Program-made: the position numbers and the translations under genes
Assembly (NCBI RefSeq): GCF_947500795.1
Contig: NZ_CANMTE010000001.1
Span: 1,054,001 to 1,118,000 of the forward strand
Origin: an uncultured Gelidibacter sp.
GTDB lineage: Bacteria > Bacteroidota > Bacteroidia > Flavobacteriales > Flavobacteriaceae
Length of the DNA stretch: 64,000 nt
Direction: 5' to 3'
The notes under the pieces: generated by a model
What the model was told of the DNA's origin: nothing
Seen by the model: the letters and a program-made list of their open reading frames with translations, nothing else
The model's database searches: none
Shown: positions 19,437 to 27,967 of the stretch, in pieces
Position numbering within the stretch: the stretch's first letter is position 1
Layout: every line of letters starts with the position of its first letter

Positions 19437-21017
19437 ATGAAAAAGCTATTCATTATTGCAGGTATTGCCCTGACCACAATAAGTTGTGGTACCTCACCGC
19501 AACAGTCCACAAAAGTAGAGACCGTAAAAACGATATTACCTGTTGATCCAACGGTGTATGCAAACAGCATCACTTCTGATGAATTAAAAGAAATGCTATA
19601 CACATTTGCTTCTGACGAGTTTGAAGGCCGTCATACTGGAGAAAAAGGTCAGAAAATGGCTGCTGAATATTTAAAACAACACTATGTGGCCCTGGGCATT
19701 CCATCGCCTATCTCTGAAGATGATTACTATCAAGAAGTGCCTTTATTGAATCAAAAATCGCCTGAAACAGAAATTACGGTTAATGGTGTGACATTCAAGA
19801 ATTATGAAGATTTAGTAATGTCTGGTGCTTCTGCCACACAAACGATTAATGCTTCAGATATTGTATATGCAGGATATGGCATTGAGGATGAAAAATACTC
19901 CAGCTATAAAGGTTTAGATGTTGAAGGAAAGATCGTTTTAGTTAAAAAAGGAGAACCTAAAAATCAGGATGGCACTTATGTGACTTCAGGAACTAAAGAA
20001 GATACTAAATGGTCAGTAGGAAGACAGGCACTAGCTTCTAAAAGAGATGTTGCACGCAAAAAAGGCGTGAAAGCACTTCTTTTTATGGACGAGGCTTATT
20101 TGAAAATGGCAGCAAATTATATGAAGTCTGCTGCAACTTCTGGTAATGACGGACGTATTACGCTTAAAGACAAGCAAGATGGCATGCTTCAAATCTTAAT
20201 CAGTGAGAAGTTAGGAAAAGCGCTTTTAGCTACTATTGATACTGACGATACTTCAAAATCCATTAAATCAAATTTAAAGATTGACGTGACCAGCAATTCT
20301 GAAGAAGTACATTCAGAAAACGTGGTAGCGTTTATCAAAGGCTCTGAAAAACCAGACGAGATTATTGTGCTTTCTGCGCACTTAGATCATGAGGGTATCA
20401 AAAATGGTGAAATCTATAATGGTGCTGATGATGATGGATCTGGAACTGTTGCTATTTTGGAAATTGCAGAAGCATTTAAAAAAGCTCAAGAAGCAGGTCA
20501 TGGTCCAAAACGTTCTATTTTATTTTTACACGTTACAGGTGAAGAAAAAGGGTTGTTAGGGTCTAGCTATTATGCAGATATTGATCCTATATTCCCATTG
20601 GAAAACACTGTTGCCAATCTTAATATTGACATGATTGGAAGAATTGATCCTAAGCGTGAAGGCGAAAGAAACTACATCTATTTAATTGGATCTGATAAAT
20701 TAAGTACGGAGCTTCACAATATTTCTGAAGAAGTAAACAAGAAATACACAAACATTGAATTAGACTACACGTTTAATGATGACAATGATCCGAATCGTTT
20801 TTACTACAGATCTGACCATTATAACTTTGCTAAAAACAATGTGCCAATTATTTTCTATTTTAATGGAACGCATGACGATTACCACAGACCTTCTGATACT
20901 CCAGATAAAATTGAATATGATTTATTGGAGAACAGAACACGTTTGGTGTTTTATACCGCTTGGGAATTGGCCAATAGAGCGGACCGAATTATTGTTGACA
21001 AAGCAACTGAAAAATAA
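19437..21017 (+). CDS. M28-family metallopeptidase lipoprotein with PA-like insert
   Basis: This 526-residue protein is an M28 zinc peptidase. The start is placed at 19437, where a signal with lipobox TTISC follows. The frame upstream to 19353 runs back through the preceding terminator and is not credible. The order is a lipoprotein signal, an N-terminal segment shared with the upstream paralogue (SDELKEMLYTFASDEFEGRHTG), a protease-associated insert of about 160 residues (NASDIVYAGYGIEDEKYSSY, then GKIVLVKKGEP), and the catalytic domain with SAHLDHEG, GADDDGSG, GEEKGLLG, NIDMIGR and YRSDHYNFA. It probably degrades peptides in the periplasm. It arose by tandem duplication with the previous gene. 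Confidence 0.92.
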   Translation: MKKLFIIAGIALTTISCGTSPQQSTKVETVKTILPVDPTVYANSITSDELKEMLYTFASDEFEGRHTGEKGQKMAAEYLKQHYVALGIPSPISEDDYYQEVPLLNQKSPETEITVNGVTFKNYEDLVMSGASATQTINASDIVYAGYGIEDEKYSSYKGLDVEGKIVLVKKGEPKNQDGTYVTSGTKEDTKWSVGRQALASKRDVARKKGVKALLFMDEAYLKMAANYMKSAATSGNDGRITLKDKQDGMLQILISEKLGKALLATIDTDDTSKSIKSNLKIDVTSNSEEVHSENVVAFIKGSEKPDEIIVLSAHLDHEGIKNGEIYNGADDDGSGTVAILEIAEAFKKAQEAGHGPKRSILFLHVTGEEKGLLGSSYYADIDPIFPLENTVANLNIDMIGRIDPKREGERNYIYLIGSDKLSTELHNISEEVNKKYTNIELDYTFNDDNDPNRFYYRSDHYNFAKNNVPIIFYFNGTHDDYHRPSDTPDKIEYDLLENRTRLVFYTAWELANRADRIIVDKATEK

Positions 21018-21076
21018 ATGTTAAAGTTTTAATAACGAGACGTTTATATAAATAAATTTTATTAAATTTACAGAAC

Positions 21077-21153
21077 GTATTGGGGTGCCCATTTCATTAT
21101 GAGCTGAGATTATACCCATTGAACTTGCTGGATAATGCCAGTGAAAGGAATAC
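21077..21153 (+). ncRNA. TPP (thiamine pyrophosphate) riboswitch aptamer
   Basis: The THI-element hallmarks are present in order: GGGGTGCCC (21082-21090), CTGAGA (21104-21109), ACCC (21114-21117), GAAC (21121-21124), and CTGGATAATGCCAG just after, then TGAAAGGA. The outer helix P1 is GTATT (21077-21081) with AATAC (21149-21153). Such aptamers bind thiamine pyrophosphate and switch off downstream genes. Here a strong terminator begins six bases later. No recognisable thiamine synthesis or transport gene follows; the next frame starts about 215 bases downstream and encodes an unknown protein. Confidence 0.93.
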
Positions 21154-21158
21154 AACAG

Positions 21159-21207
21159 GCAAAGGGAACAAACGATTTAAATATTGTTGTTCCCTTTGTT
21201 ATTTTTA
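21159..21207 (+). terminator. Terminator of the TPP riboswitch expression platform
   Basis: AAAGGGAACAA (21161-21171) pairs with TTGTTCCCTTT (21187-21197), extended by C-G and G-U pairs. It is followed by TTATTTTTAT. Its position six bases after aptamer helix P1 is typical of a transcription-terminating riboswitch. Confidence 0.88.
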
Positions 21208-21369
21208 TAAAATTCCGATCAATAGATGATAAATGATCCTGATTTATTCATTTCATCTGAAATAACTTCCCTAAGTCGTTCAAATAAGGTTATTTAAAAT
21301 AAAACTTGTAGCTTTAAGTAGAAATCAAATCCTTGATTGACGCGTTAATCTTAATCTACTGTTTTTGAA

Positions 21370-21963
21370 GTGAGAGATATTTTATACCATATTGTTCCGA
21401 AATTAGAACCCTTTGATTATTCATTGCATCACGATACGCAATTTATAAATCAGGAATGGGTATTAATTAATGGTATTGAAAATACCAAGGCGATGTATCT
21501 CTTTAAGCCAAATAATGAATTGGTGATTTCTGAAAACAACAACGTCACCAAAACACGGTGGAGTTTTATAAATTCTAACTTCCTTTCGATTACTACAGCA
21601 GATGGAATTGTGCTTATAAAAGCATTTTACAAAGACAAGGATATGTTGGTTTTAAATCAGAAAGCTTCAGACGATTATGCGTTTTTCATTAATGCCAGTG
21701 TTTATAATACTACTATCGACAGTAAGGAAGACATTCAAAAGTATCTGAAGGAAAAATATTTAAAAAAAGCATCACAGCTCATTTCAGAGCATCAGTTTTA
21801 TTATATCCAAAGGTTTAAGGAATATGGGCCATATACCATGAAAGAACTCTTTAACAAGGTTAAAAACAAGGCGGTAAACGCTTATTGCTTGGTAAGAGAT
21901 GTCAATGAGGCGGATTACACTAAGAAACTTCGAATTAAAGATTTAATGCACGAACTAAATTAA
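21370..21963 (+). CDS. Hypothetical protein downstream of the TPP riboswitch
   Basis: This 197-residue soluble protein has no signal peptide and is not recognised. The start is GTG at 21370; no in-frame ATG lies near. Residues about 30-110 look like a beta-rich domain. The last 50 residues (YYIQRFKEYGPYTMKELF and after) weakly resemble the GYF_2/DUF4339 module, with its Y-Y and G-P-x-(S/T)-x-x-E-L pattern. It sits about 160 bases beyond the riboswitch terminator and ends in a terminator shared with lpdA. By position it would be the riboswitch-controlled gene, but nothing in the protein links it to thiamine. Confidence 0.7.
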   Translation: MRDILYHIVPKLEPFDYSLHHDTQFINQEWVLINGIENTKAMYLFKPNNELVISENNNVTKTRWSFINSNFLSITTADGIVLIKAFYKDKDMLVLNQKASDDYAFFINASVYNTTIDSKEDIQKYLKEKYLKKASQLISEHQFYYIQRFKEYGPYTMKELFNKVKNKAVNAYCLVRDVNEADYTKKLRIKDLMHELN

Positions 21964-21994
21964 AAAAGGCAAACATATTAATGTTTGCCTTTTT
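21962..21994. terminator. Bidirectional terminator between the hypothetical gene and lpdA
   Basis: GGCAAACAT (21968-21976) pairs with ATGTTTGCC (21981-21989), flanked by six A on the left and five T on the right. It lies between convergent genes. Confidence 0.9.
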
Positions 21995-22019
21995 ATATAA
22001 TCCTTAAAGATTTTAATCT

Positions 22020-23420
22020 TTAGATATGCAATGCTCTATCTTCAGTAGCTGCTAAGGCTGCTTCTTTAAGCGCTTCAGTAAATGTTGGATGTGCATGAGA
22101 CATTCTAGAGATATCTTCCGCAGAAGCTCTAAATTCCATAGCAACAACCGCTTCAGCAATCATATCTGCCGCACGCGCGCCAATCATATGAACTCCTAAG
22201 ATTTCGTCAGTAGCTTTATCCGCAAGCACTTTTACAAATCCATCCAAATCCATACTTGCTCTACTTCTACCTAGTGCACGCATTGGGAATTGACCTGTTT
22301 TATAGTCTACACCTGCTTCTTTTAACTCCTCCTCTGTTTTACCAACAGATGCAACTTCTGGCCATGTATAAACAACACCAGGAATTAAATTATAATCAAT
22401 ATGAGGTTTTTGTCCTGCTAAGGTTTCCGCTACAAAAACTCCTTCTTCTTCCGCTTTATGCGCCAACATTGCACCTTTAACAACATCACCAATAGCATAA
22501 ATATTTTTTACGTTAGTCTGTAAGTGCTCATTCACTTCAATTTGACCTCTGTCTGTAAGTTTTACACCCGCAGCTTCAGCATTCAAACCATCAGTATATG
22601 GACGACGACCAACAGAAACTAAGCAATAATCGCCTTTAAACTCAACTTCCTCACCTTTTTTGTTGTCCGCTTTTACGATAACTTCATCACCATTACGTTC
22701 AACAGATTTTACTTTATGGGAAACGTTAACGTTGAATTTAGCTTTCTTGAAAACTTTGTTCAACTCTTTAGACAATCCCGAATCCATTGTTGGGATAATA
22801 CGGTCCATATATTCAATAACGGTTACTTCTGAACCTAATCTTCTATAAACTTGACCAAGCTCTAAACCAATAACACCACCACCAATAACGATCAGATGTT
22901 TTGGAATCTCTTTAAGTTTTAAAGCTTCAGTAGAGGTAATAACACGTTCTTTATCTAAAGTGATAAATGGTAAACTTGATGGTTTACTACCGGTAGCGAT
23001 AATAGTATATTTCGCTTCAATTTCTTCAGTTTTTTCACCTGTAATAGTGATATGGGTAGCATCTTTAAACGCTCCCAAACCTTGGTAAACATCGATTTTG
23101 TTTTTGTTCATCAAATAATCGATACCACCAGTAGTTTGATCAACTACGGCTTGTTTACGAGCAATCATTTGCTTCAAATTCACTTTAATTTCACCTGGAA
23201 TATCAATACCATGCTCTTCAAAATGTTTAACAGCATCTTCATAATGATGCGAAGAATCTAAAAGTGCTTTACTTGGAATACATCCAACGTTAAGGCAGGT
23301 GCCTCCAAGGGTTGCATATTTTTCAATAATTGCAGTTTTCATGCCTAATTGTGCGCAACGAATTGCGGCTACATATCCTCCAGGACCTGAGCCAATAATG
23401 GCTACATCATATGAATTCAT
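22020..23420 (-). CDS. lpdA: Dihydrolipoyl dehydrogenase (E3)
   Basis: This 466-residue flavoprotein reoxidises dihydrolipoamide in the pyruvate and 2-oxoglutarate dehydrogenase and glycine-cleavage complexes, making NADH. The start is set at 23420 (MNSYDVAIIGSGPGG), as the FAD-binding fold should begin here; the longer frame to 23456 adds 12 unconvincing residues. The redox-active pair is Cys42 and Cys47 in GGTCLNVGCIPSK. The NAD motif is GGGVIGLELG, and the C-terminal catalytic HPTFTEALKEA is intact. No acyltransferase genes are adjacent. A -7-like box (TATTTTTG on the minus strand, 23463-23456) lies about 36 bases upstream. Confidence 0.96.
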   Translation of the reverse strand: MNSYDVAIIGSGPGGYVAAIRCAQLGMKTAIIEKYATLGGTCLNVGCIPSKALLDSSHHYEDAVKHFEEHGIDIPGEIKVNLKQMIARKQAVVDQTTGGIDYLMNKNKIDVYQGLGAFKDATHITITGEKTEEIEAKYTIIATGSKPSSLPFITLDKERVITSTEALKLKEIPKHLIVIGGGVIGLELGQVYRRLGSEVTVIEYMDRIIPTMDSGLSKELNKVFKKAKFNVNVSHKVKSVERNGDEVIVKADNKKGEEVEFKGDYCLVSVGRRPYTDGLNAEAAGVKLTDRGQIEVNEHLQTNVKNIYAIGDVVKGAMLAHKAEEEGVFVAETLAGQKPHIDYNLIPGVVYTWPEVASVGKTEEELKEAGVDYKTGQFPMRALGRSRASMDLDGFVKVLADKATDEILGVHMIGARAADMIAEAVVAMEFRASAEDISRMSHAHPTFTEALKEAALAATEDRALHI

Positions 23421-23531
23421 AAAAATTGTTTTTTGATGTTTGTTAAATTCAAGCACAAAAATACGATTTTGATTTACGTTTTACGAATTACGACCTACGA
23501 TTTTAAAAAACTTTGAGCAGAGGTTCAAACC

Positions 23532-24158
23532 TCAATCTGGAAAGCCTAACATCTGCCCCATGCCCACCGTAAACAACCAACAGCCATAAATGGCATGCTC
23601 AATGGATACCAACAGCGTCGATTTTGTTTTATCATAAGTTAAGGCGAAAAGGATGCCGCCCAGAAAGGTCATGAGTAATACCAAAGAATTTCTATAAAAC
23701 ATATGAGCCATAGAAAACACTATGGCATTGATAAAGACGAAAAGGGTTCTACTTTTAAAAAAAGAGGCGTAGCGTTGAAAATATAAGGTGCGATAAATTA
23801 ATTCCTGTGGATACACTGAAAACATGGCATAGGCAAACAAGATAACGACCCAAAGCTTGGGTTTTTGGTAGAGCACATGGAATAAATCGGATTTGGCAGT
23901 GAGTAACACATATCCAATGGTGAAGAACGCAATGATAACCAGTTTAACAAAAACCGATATCCAAAAAGACTTCCAACGGAGATTGGGCGCAATTTTAAAT
24001 GTGTTGCCTTCCACTTTTACAAGTACAAAAACGACATAGGTAAATCCGGAAATGGCCAGAAATGCTTTAATCAGAAATGGGTACTCTAAGACAAAACTCA
24101 CTGGCAAGATTATAAAAATCAAGAAAAATTCAGTGAGCTTGTAAGTAACCGATTGCAT
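23532..24158 (-). CDS. CPBP-family intramembrane metalloprotease homologue with altered motif 1
   Basis: This 208-residue membrane protein has six or so hydrophobic segments and the CPBP (CAAX protease and bacteriocin-processing) motifs. Motif 2 is F148-x3-His152 and motif 3 is His188 in EHAIYG. Motif 1, normally EExxxR, reads QELIYR at residues 118-123, so the first glutamate is Gln. In the archaeal Rce1 structure the first Glu acts in catalysis, so activity is doubtful unless Glu119 substitutes. It starts 4 bases after the Lrp-family regulator gene and is surely co-transcribed with it. Confidence 0.8.
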   Translation of the reverse strand: MQSVTYKLTEFFLIFIILPVSFVLEYPFLIKAFLAISGFTYVVFVLVKVEGNTFKIAPNLRWKSFWISVFVKLVIIAFFTIGYVLLTAKSDLFHVLYQKPKLWVVILFAYAMFSVYPQELIYRTLYFQRYASFFKSRTLFVFINAIVFSMAHMFYRNSLVLLMTFLGGILFALTYDKTKSTLLVSIEHAIYGCWLFTVGMGQMLGFPD

Positions 24159-24162
24159 TTTC

Positions 24163-24621
24163 TTACATATTTATAGCTGTTGTATGTTTAACTTCATTGA
24201 TGACAAACATGCTATGAGTGCTGCCAATATGATTAATAGACGTTAATTTAGTGACCATAAATTCCCTGAAAGCTTCCATGTCAGATACAATGACCTTTAA
24301 GAGGTAGTCATAATCACCACTAATATGGTAACATTCCATCACTTCTGCAAGATTCGCGACCTCTTTCTCAAACTTAATCACATAGTCCTGTGTGTGTTGC
24401 ACTAATTTTATATGACAAAACGCCACAAAATTCTTGTTTGCTTTTTCCTTTTGGATTAAGGCAACATAATTTGAAATCACGCCTTCCTTCTCCAACTTCT
24501 TTATACGTTCATATACTGCGGTAACGGACAGATTCAATTTATTGGACAGTTCCTTGTTGGTCTGTTTACTATTGGCCTGAAGAAGTTTCAAAAGCTTTTT
24601 ATCGATTGCATCAAAATTCAT
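24163..24621 (-). CDS. Lrp/AsnC family transcriptional regulator
   Basis: This 152-residue protein has the Lrp/AsnC layout. An N-terminal winged helix-turn-helix covers residues 1-60 (DAIDKKLLKLLQANSKQTNK, then LNLSVTAVYERIKKLEKEGVI). A C-terminal RAM/effector domain follows (CYHISGDYDYLLKVIVSDMEAF). Such regulators sense amino acids. It is divergent from the methionine gamma-lyase-like gene, the usual arrangement for an Lrp-type regulator and its target. The intergenic region contains a perfect inverted repeat that may be its operator. Confidence 0.93.
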   Translation of the reverse strand: MNFDAIDKKLLKLLQANSKQTNKELSNKLNLSVTAVYERIKKLEKEGVISNYVALIQKEKANKNFVAFCHIKLVQHTQDYVIKFEKEVANLAEVMECYHISGDYDYLLKVIVSDMEAFREFMVTKLTSINHIGSTHSMFVINEVKHTTAINM

Positions 24622-24694
24622 AAAAGAAAATTTTTCTAGGGAAACAAAATAATCGAATCAAAAACAGATTCATTATCTACAAATTTAATCATAT

Positions 24695-24711
24695 TTAGAT
24701 TTATAATCTAA
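24695..24711. promoter_or_regulatory. Candidate operator between the Lrp and methionine lyase genes
   Basis: TTAGATT (24695-24701) and AATCTAA (24705-24711) form a perfect 7-bp inverted repeat with a 3-base spacer. A second inverted pair, GAATC (24655-24659) and GATTC (24667-24671), lies 30-40 bases to the left. This fits binding by a multimeric Lrp/AsnC protein. Confidence 0.5.
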
Positions 24712-24788
24712 CTTCAACAACATCCATTGACAAATCATCTAAAAAAGGAGATATTTGAATAGATTTTTCACTTTTAAAAACAATTATA

Positions 24789-25991
24789 ATGGCATTTAAA
24801 CCCGCAAACAACATACAAGATTTACAATATTTCGGAGAATTTGGAGGCGTCAACCCTTCAATTTCTGACTCGTCAACCTACACCTTTCTTTCAGCAAAAA
24901 CAATGTTCGATACATTTGAAGGAAACGCCGATGGTTGCTATTTATATTCCCGTCACTCCACCCCTTCCAACCTTTATTTAGGTCAGGCTTTAGCAGCTAT
25001 GGAAGGTACTGAAACCGCTAATGTGACCGCTTCTGGAATGGGCGCGATTACGGCAGTTTTGATGCAATTATGTGGTGCTGGCGAGCATATCGTATCCAGC
25101 AGAACCATTTACGGCGGTACGTATGCCTTTCTAAAAAACTTTACACCACGATTTAATATTGAAACATCGTTTGTAGACATCACAAAATTAGATGTTGTCG
25201 AAGCGGCTATAACGCCAAAAACAAAGGTTTTGTATTGTGAATCTGTCAGCAACCCATTATTGGAGGTCGCTGATATTGCTGGACTCTCAAAACTTGCCAA
25301 AAAACACAATCTGAAATTGGTTGTCGACAACACCTTCTCACCATTATCAATTTCTCCAACACAATTGGGTGCGGATATCGTAATCCACAGTTTAACAAAA
25401 TTCATCAATGGTTCTAGTGATACTGTAGGCGGTGTGGTTTGTGGTACTCAAGAATTCATTGACGACTTAAGAAACGTAAATGACGGCGCTTGTATGTTAT
25501 TGGGCTCAACAATGGATAGTTTAAGAGCGGCTTCAATTTTGAAGAATTTGAGAACATTACATATCAGGATGCAACAACACAGTTATAATGGAAACTATTT
25601 AGCGGAAAGATTTGAGAAAGACGGTTTAAAAACAGTTTATCCAGGATTAGCATCTCATCCATCCAACGAATTGTTCAAATCTATGATGAACGAAAAATAC
25701 GGATTTGGCGGCATGTTAACAGTTGATGTGGGCTCTTTGGATAAAGCGAATGCATTAATGGAATTGATGCAAAAACGAAACCTTGGCTACTTAGCTGTAA
25801 GTCTCGGATTTTACAAAACATTATTCAGCGCTCCTGGAAGTTCAACATCCTCTGAAATTCCAGCAGATGAACAAAAAGAAATGGGCTTAAGCGATGGATT
25901 AATCCGTTTTTCTATCGGTTTAGATGCCGACATTGAGCGCACATACACGATGATGCACGCGTGTATGAAGGAACTTGAGATCCTAAAATAA
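24789..25991 (+). CDS. Cys/Met metabolism PLP enzyme, probably methionine gamma-lyase
   Basis: This 400-residue protein is a fold-type I PLP enzyme of the Cys/Met metabolism family (cystathionine gamma-synthase, cystathionine lyases, methionine gamma-lyase). The PLP-binding lysine is Lys204 in SLTKFINGSSDTVGG, and Asp180 in LVVDNTFSPL contacts the PLP ring. The YSRHSTPSNLYLGQALAAME segment holds the family Tyr and Arg that contact the neighbouring subunit's phosphate. Degradation of methionine to methanethiol, ammonia and 2-oxobutyrate is the best guess because an Lrp/AsnC regulator is divergent, but a cystathionine enzyme is not excluded. It ends at a clear terminator. Confidence 0.85.
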   Translation: MAFKPANNIQDLQYFGEFGGVNPSISDSSTYTFLSAKTMFDTFEGNADGCYLYSRHSTPSNLYLGQALAAMEGTETANVTASGMGAITAVLMQLCGAGEHIVSSRTIYGGTYAFLKNFTPRFNIETSFVDITKLDVVEAAITPKTKVLYCESVSNPLLEVADIAGLSKLAKKHNLKLVVDNTFSPLSISPTQLGADIVIHSLTKFINGSSDTVGGVVCGTQEFIDDLRNVNDGACMLLGSTMDSLRAASILKNLRTLHIRMQQHSYNGNYLAERFEKDGLKTVYPGLASHPSNELFKSMMNEKYGFGGMLTVDVGSLDKANALMELMQKRNLGYLAVSLGFYKTLFSAPGSSTSSEIPADEQKEMGLSDGLIRFSIGLDADIERTYTMMHACMKELEILK

Positions 25992-26092
25992 ATCATTTTT
26001 TAATTGCAGTATTTCGAAACGGTTGTACAAAATTTGAAGATTTCAAAATTTTAAAACAACTCGAAATTTCGACATCACATAATAACTTTGTT

Positions 26093-26126
26093 CAAAACCA
26101 GTGTTTAACGCACTGGTTTTGTTTGT
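26093..26126 (+). terminator. Intrinsic terminator after the methionine lyase-like gene
   Basis: CAAAACCAGTG (26093-26103) pairs perfectly with CACTGGTTTTG (26111-26121), followed by TTTGTTT. Confidence 0.85.
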
Positions 26127-26320
26127 TTAAGGCTTCGGGTGTACTCAAAACACCCCAAGAACTGCAAAATTTCACCGCGAATTATTCAATAAAATCGAAA
26201 GCCTCAATCTACTCAAATCCAAGTGCTATTGAAGTTGCTCTTCAATTTCATTTGCATAGGTTTGTCTAAAATCGTAACATTACGTATTCGAAAAAAACCA
26301 AACCGACTAACCCCTTCTTA
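26127..26320. other. Intergenic leader region before nhaC
   Basis: Together with the terminator to its left this gap is 329 bases. It holds small hairpins, GGGTGT (26137-26142) with ACACCC (26150-26155) and TTGAAG (26229-26234) with CTTCAA, but no recognisable promoter or RNA family. No coding frame is evident. Confidence 0.45.
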
Positions 26321-27820
26321 ATGGAAAGCCAAGACATTAAACCTAAATTACCTAAAGACGAACAAATAGTTGAAAACAGAGAATTAGGCATTTGGGAAGC
26401 ACTCATACCAGTGTTTGCCCTAATTGCTATGCTCGCTTACAATGTTTACGTCTACGGAAGTGATGCTTTATCTGGCTCCAATCAGTTTATATTATTAATG
26501 GGTGGTGCAGTTGCCGCGATTGTAGGCATCTATAACAAAGTGACCTTCGATCAGATGCTCGAAGAAGTTTCAGAGAACATCAAATCTACGGGAGGCGCCA
26601 TTTTAATCCTTCTTATGGTAGGTGCACTTGCAGGAACTTGGCTCGTGAGTGGCATTATTCCTACAATGATTTATTACGGTTTGCAGATATTAAATCCGAC
26701 CATATTTTTAGCGGCCTGTGTGATTATATGTGCTATTATTTCTGTAGCCACGGGAAGCAGCTGGACCACTTCAGCAACTGTTGGTATCGCATTAATAGGA
26801 ATTGCCGATGCTTTGGGGGTGTCCTTAGGGATGACCGCTGGCGCTATTCTATCGGGTGCTTATTTTGGAGATAAGATTTCTCCAATGAGTGACACTACTA
26901 ATTTAGCACCTGCTATGGCTGGGACGGATTTGTTTACGCACATCAGATATATGCTATACACCACCATTCCGACACTTGTTATAACCTTAATCGTCTTTAT
27001 CATTATTGGATTAAATTTAGATACCACGGGATCTGCAACAACACAAAGTATACTTCAATCGGTCGATGAAGCGGTCAATGTGAGTCCATGGCTATTTATT
27101 GTCCCAATCGTAGTTATTGTTTTAATCGTAAAGAAAACACCGCCTTTGGTTGCCCTTTTAATAGGAACCTTATTAGCCGCTGTAGCCGCACTTATTTTTC
27201 AACCGAATATTGTAGCGTCAATTGGTGGTTCAGACAGTTTAACTTTTGCGTCAGGCTATAAAGGACTTATGGACGCTATAACTATAGATACTGCAATCCC
27301 TACAGATAATGACGCCTTAAAGGATCTCTTTTCGTCTGGAGGCATGTCGAGCATGTTAGGTACAATATGGCTCATTCTATGTGCTATGGTTTTTGGCGGA
27401 ATCATGGACGGCATTGGTGCTTTAGCAGTAATCAGTAAAGCACTTTTAAAATTATTTCATACTACTTTCGGACTTTTTGCAAGTACGGTTGCCAGCTGTT
27501 TAGCGCTAAACTTAACGGCGAGCGATCAATATTTGGCTATTGTTGTTCCTGGTAAAATGTATTCTCAAGCGTATAAAGATAAAGGCCTCGCCCCTGAGAA
27601 CTTATCTAGAACCTTAGAAGACAGTGGAACCGTAACGTCTGTATTGGTGCCATGGAACACCTGTGGCGCTTACCACAGTGGTGTACTTGGTGTAGATACG
27701 ATGCATTATGCAGGTTACGCTATTTTTAACTGGTTGAGTCCATTTATGACCCTCCTTTTTGCTGCTTTCAGAATCAAAATTAGACAACTCAGTACTCCTA
27801 ATGCAGAAGTTGCCAAATAA
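26321..27820 (+). CDS. nhaC: Na+/H+ antiporter NhaC
   Basis: This 499-residue membrane protein matches the NhaC family of Na+/H+ antiporters, with about 11-12 hydrophobic segments. Family stretches include VGALAGTWLVSGIIPTMIYYG, ATGSSWTTSATVGIALIGIA, GAILSGAYFGDKISPMSDTT and LEDSGTVTSVLVPWNTCGAY. It is a single gene with its own leader. NhaC-type proteins may also exchange malate, lactate or amino acids, and the neighbouring methionine lyase gene leaves that open. With NhaA at 6-7 kb the cell has two Na+ extrusion systems in this window. Confidence 0.92.
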   Translation: MESQDIKPKLPKDEQIVENRELGIWEALIPVFALIAMLAYNVYVYGSDALSGSNQFILLMGGAVAAIVGIYNKVTFDQMLEEVSENIKSTGGAILILLMVGALAGTWLVSGIIPTMIYYGLQILNPTIFLAACVIICAIISVATGSSWTTSATVGIALIGIADALGVSLGMTAGAILSGAYFGDKISPMSDTTNLAPAMAGTDLFTHIRYMLYTTIPTLVITLIVFIIIGLNLDTTGSATTQSILQSVDEAVNVSPWLFIVPIVVIVLIVKKTPPLVALLIGTLLAAVAALIFQPNIVASIGGSDSLTFASGYKGLMDAITIDTAIPTDNDALKDLFSSGGMSSMLGTIWLILCAMVFGGIMDGIGALAVISKALLKLFHTTFGLFASTVASCLALNLTASDQYLAIVVPGKMYSQAYKDKGLAPENLSRTLEDSGTVTSVLVPWNTCGAYHSGVLGVDTMHYAGYAIFNWLSPFMTLLFAAFRIKIRQLSTPNAEVAK

Positions 27821-27923
27821 TTAAGATTACTCTTACATATTATTATCTCTTCACTATAGATAAAACTTATAGCGATATAACTTTATATCATAAATTACTA
27901 TAGCTTTTATTGAAGTAAAACGA

Positions 27924-27931
27924 TAGTTTTG
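27924..27931 (+). promoter_or_regulatory. -7 promoter box of the peroxiredoxin gene
   Basis: TAGTTTTG fits the Bacteroidota TAnnTTTG consensus and lies 37 bases before the ATG at 27968. No -33 TTG is seen at 17-23 bases. Confidence 0.45.
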
Positions 27932-27967
27932 TAGGAGAAAATAATAGTAATCTTTAAATTATATAAT

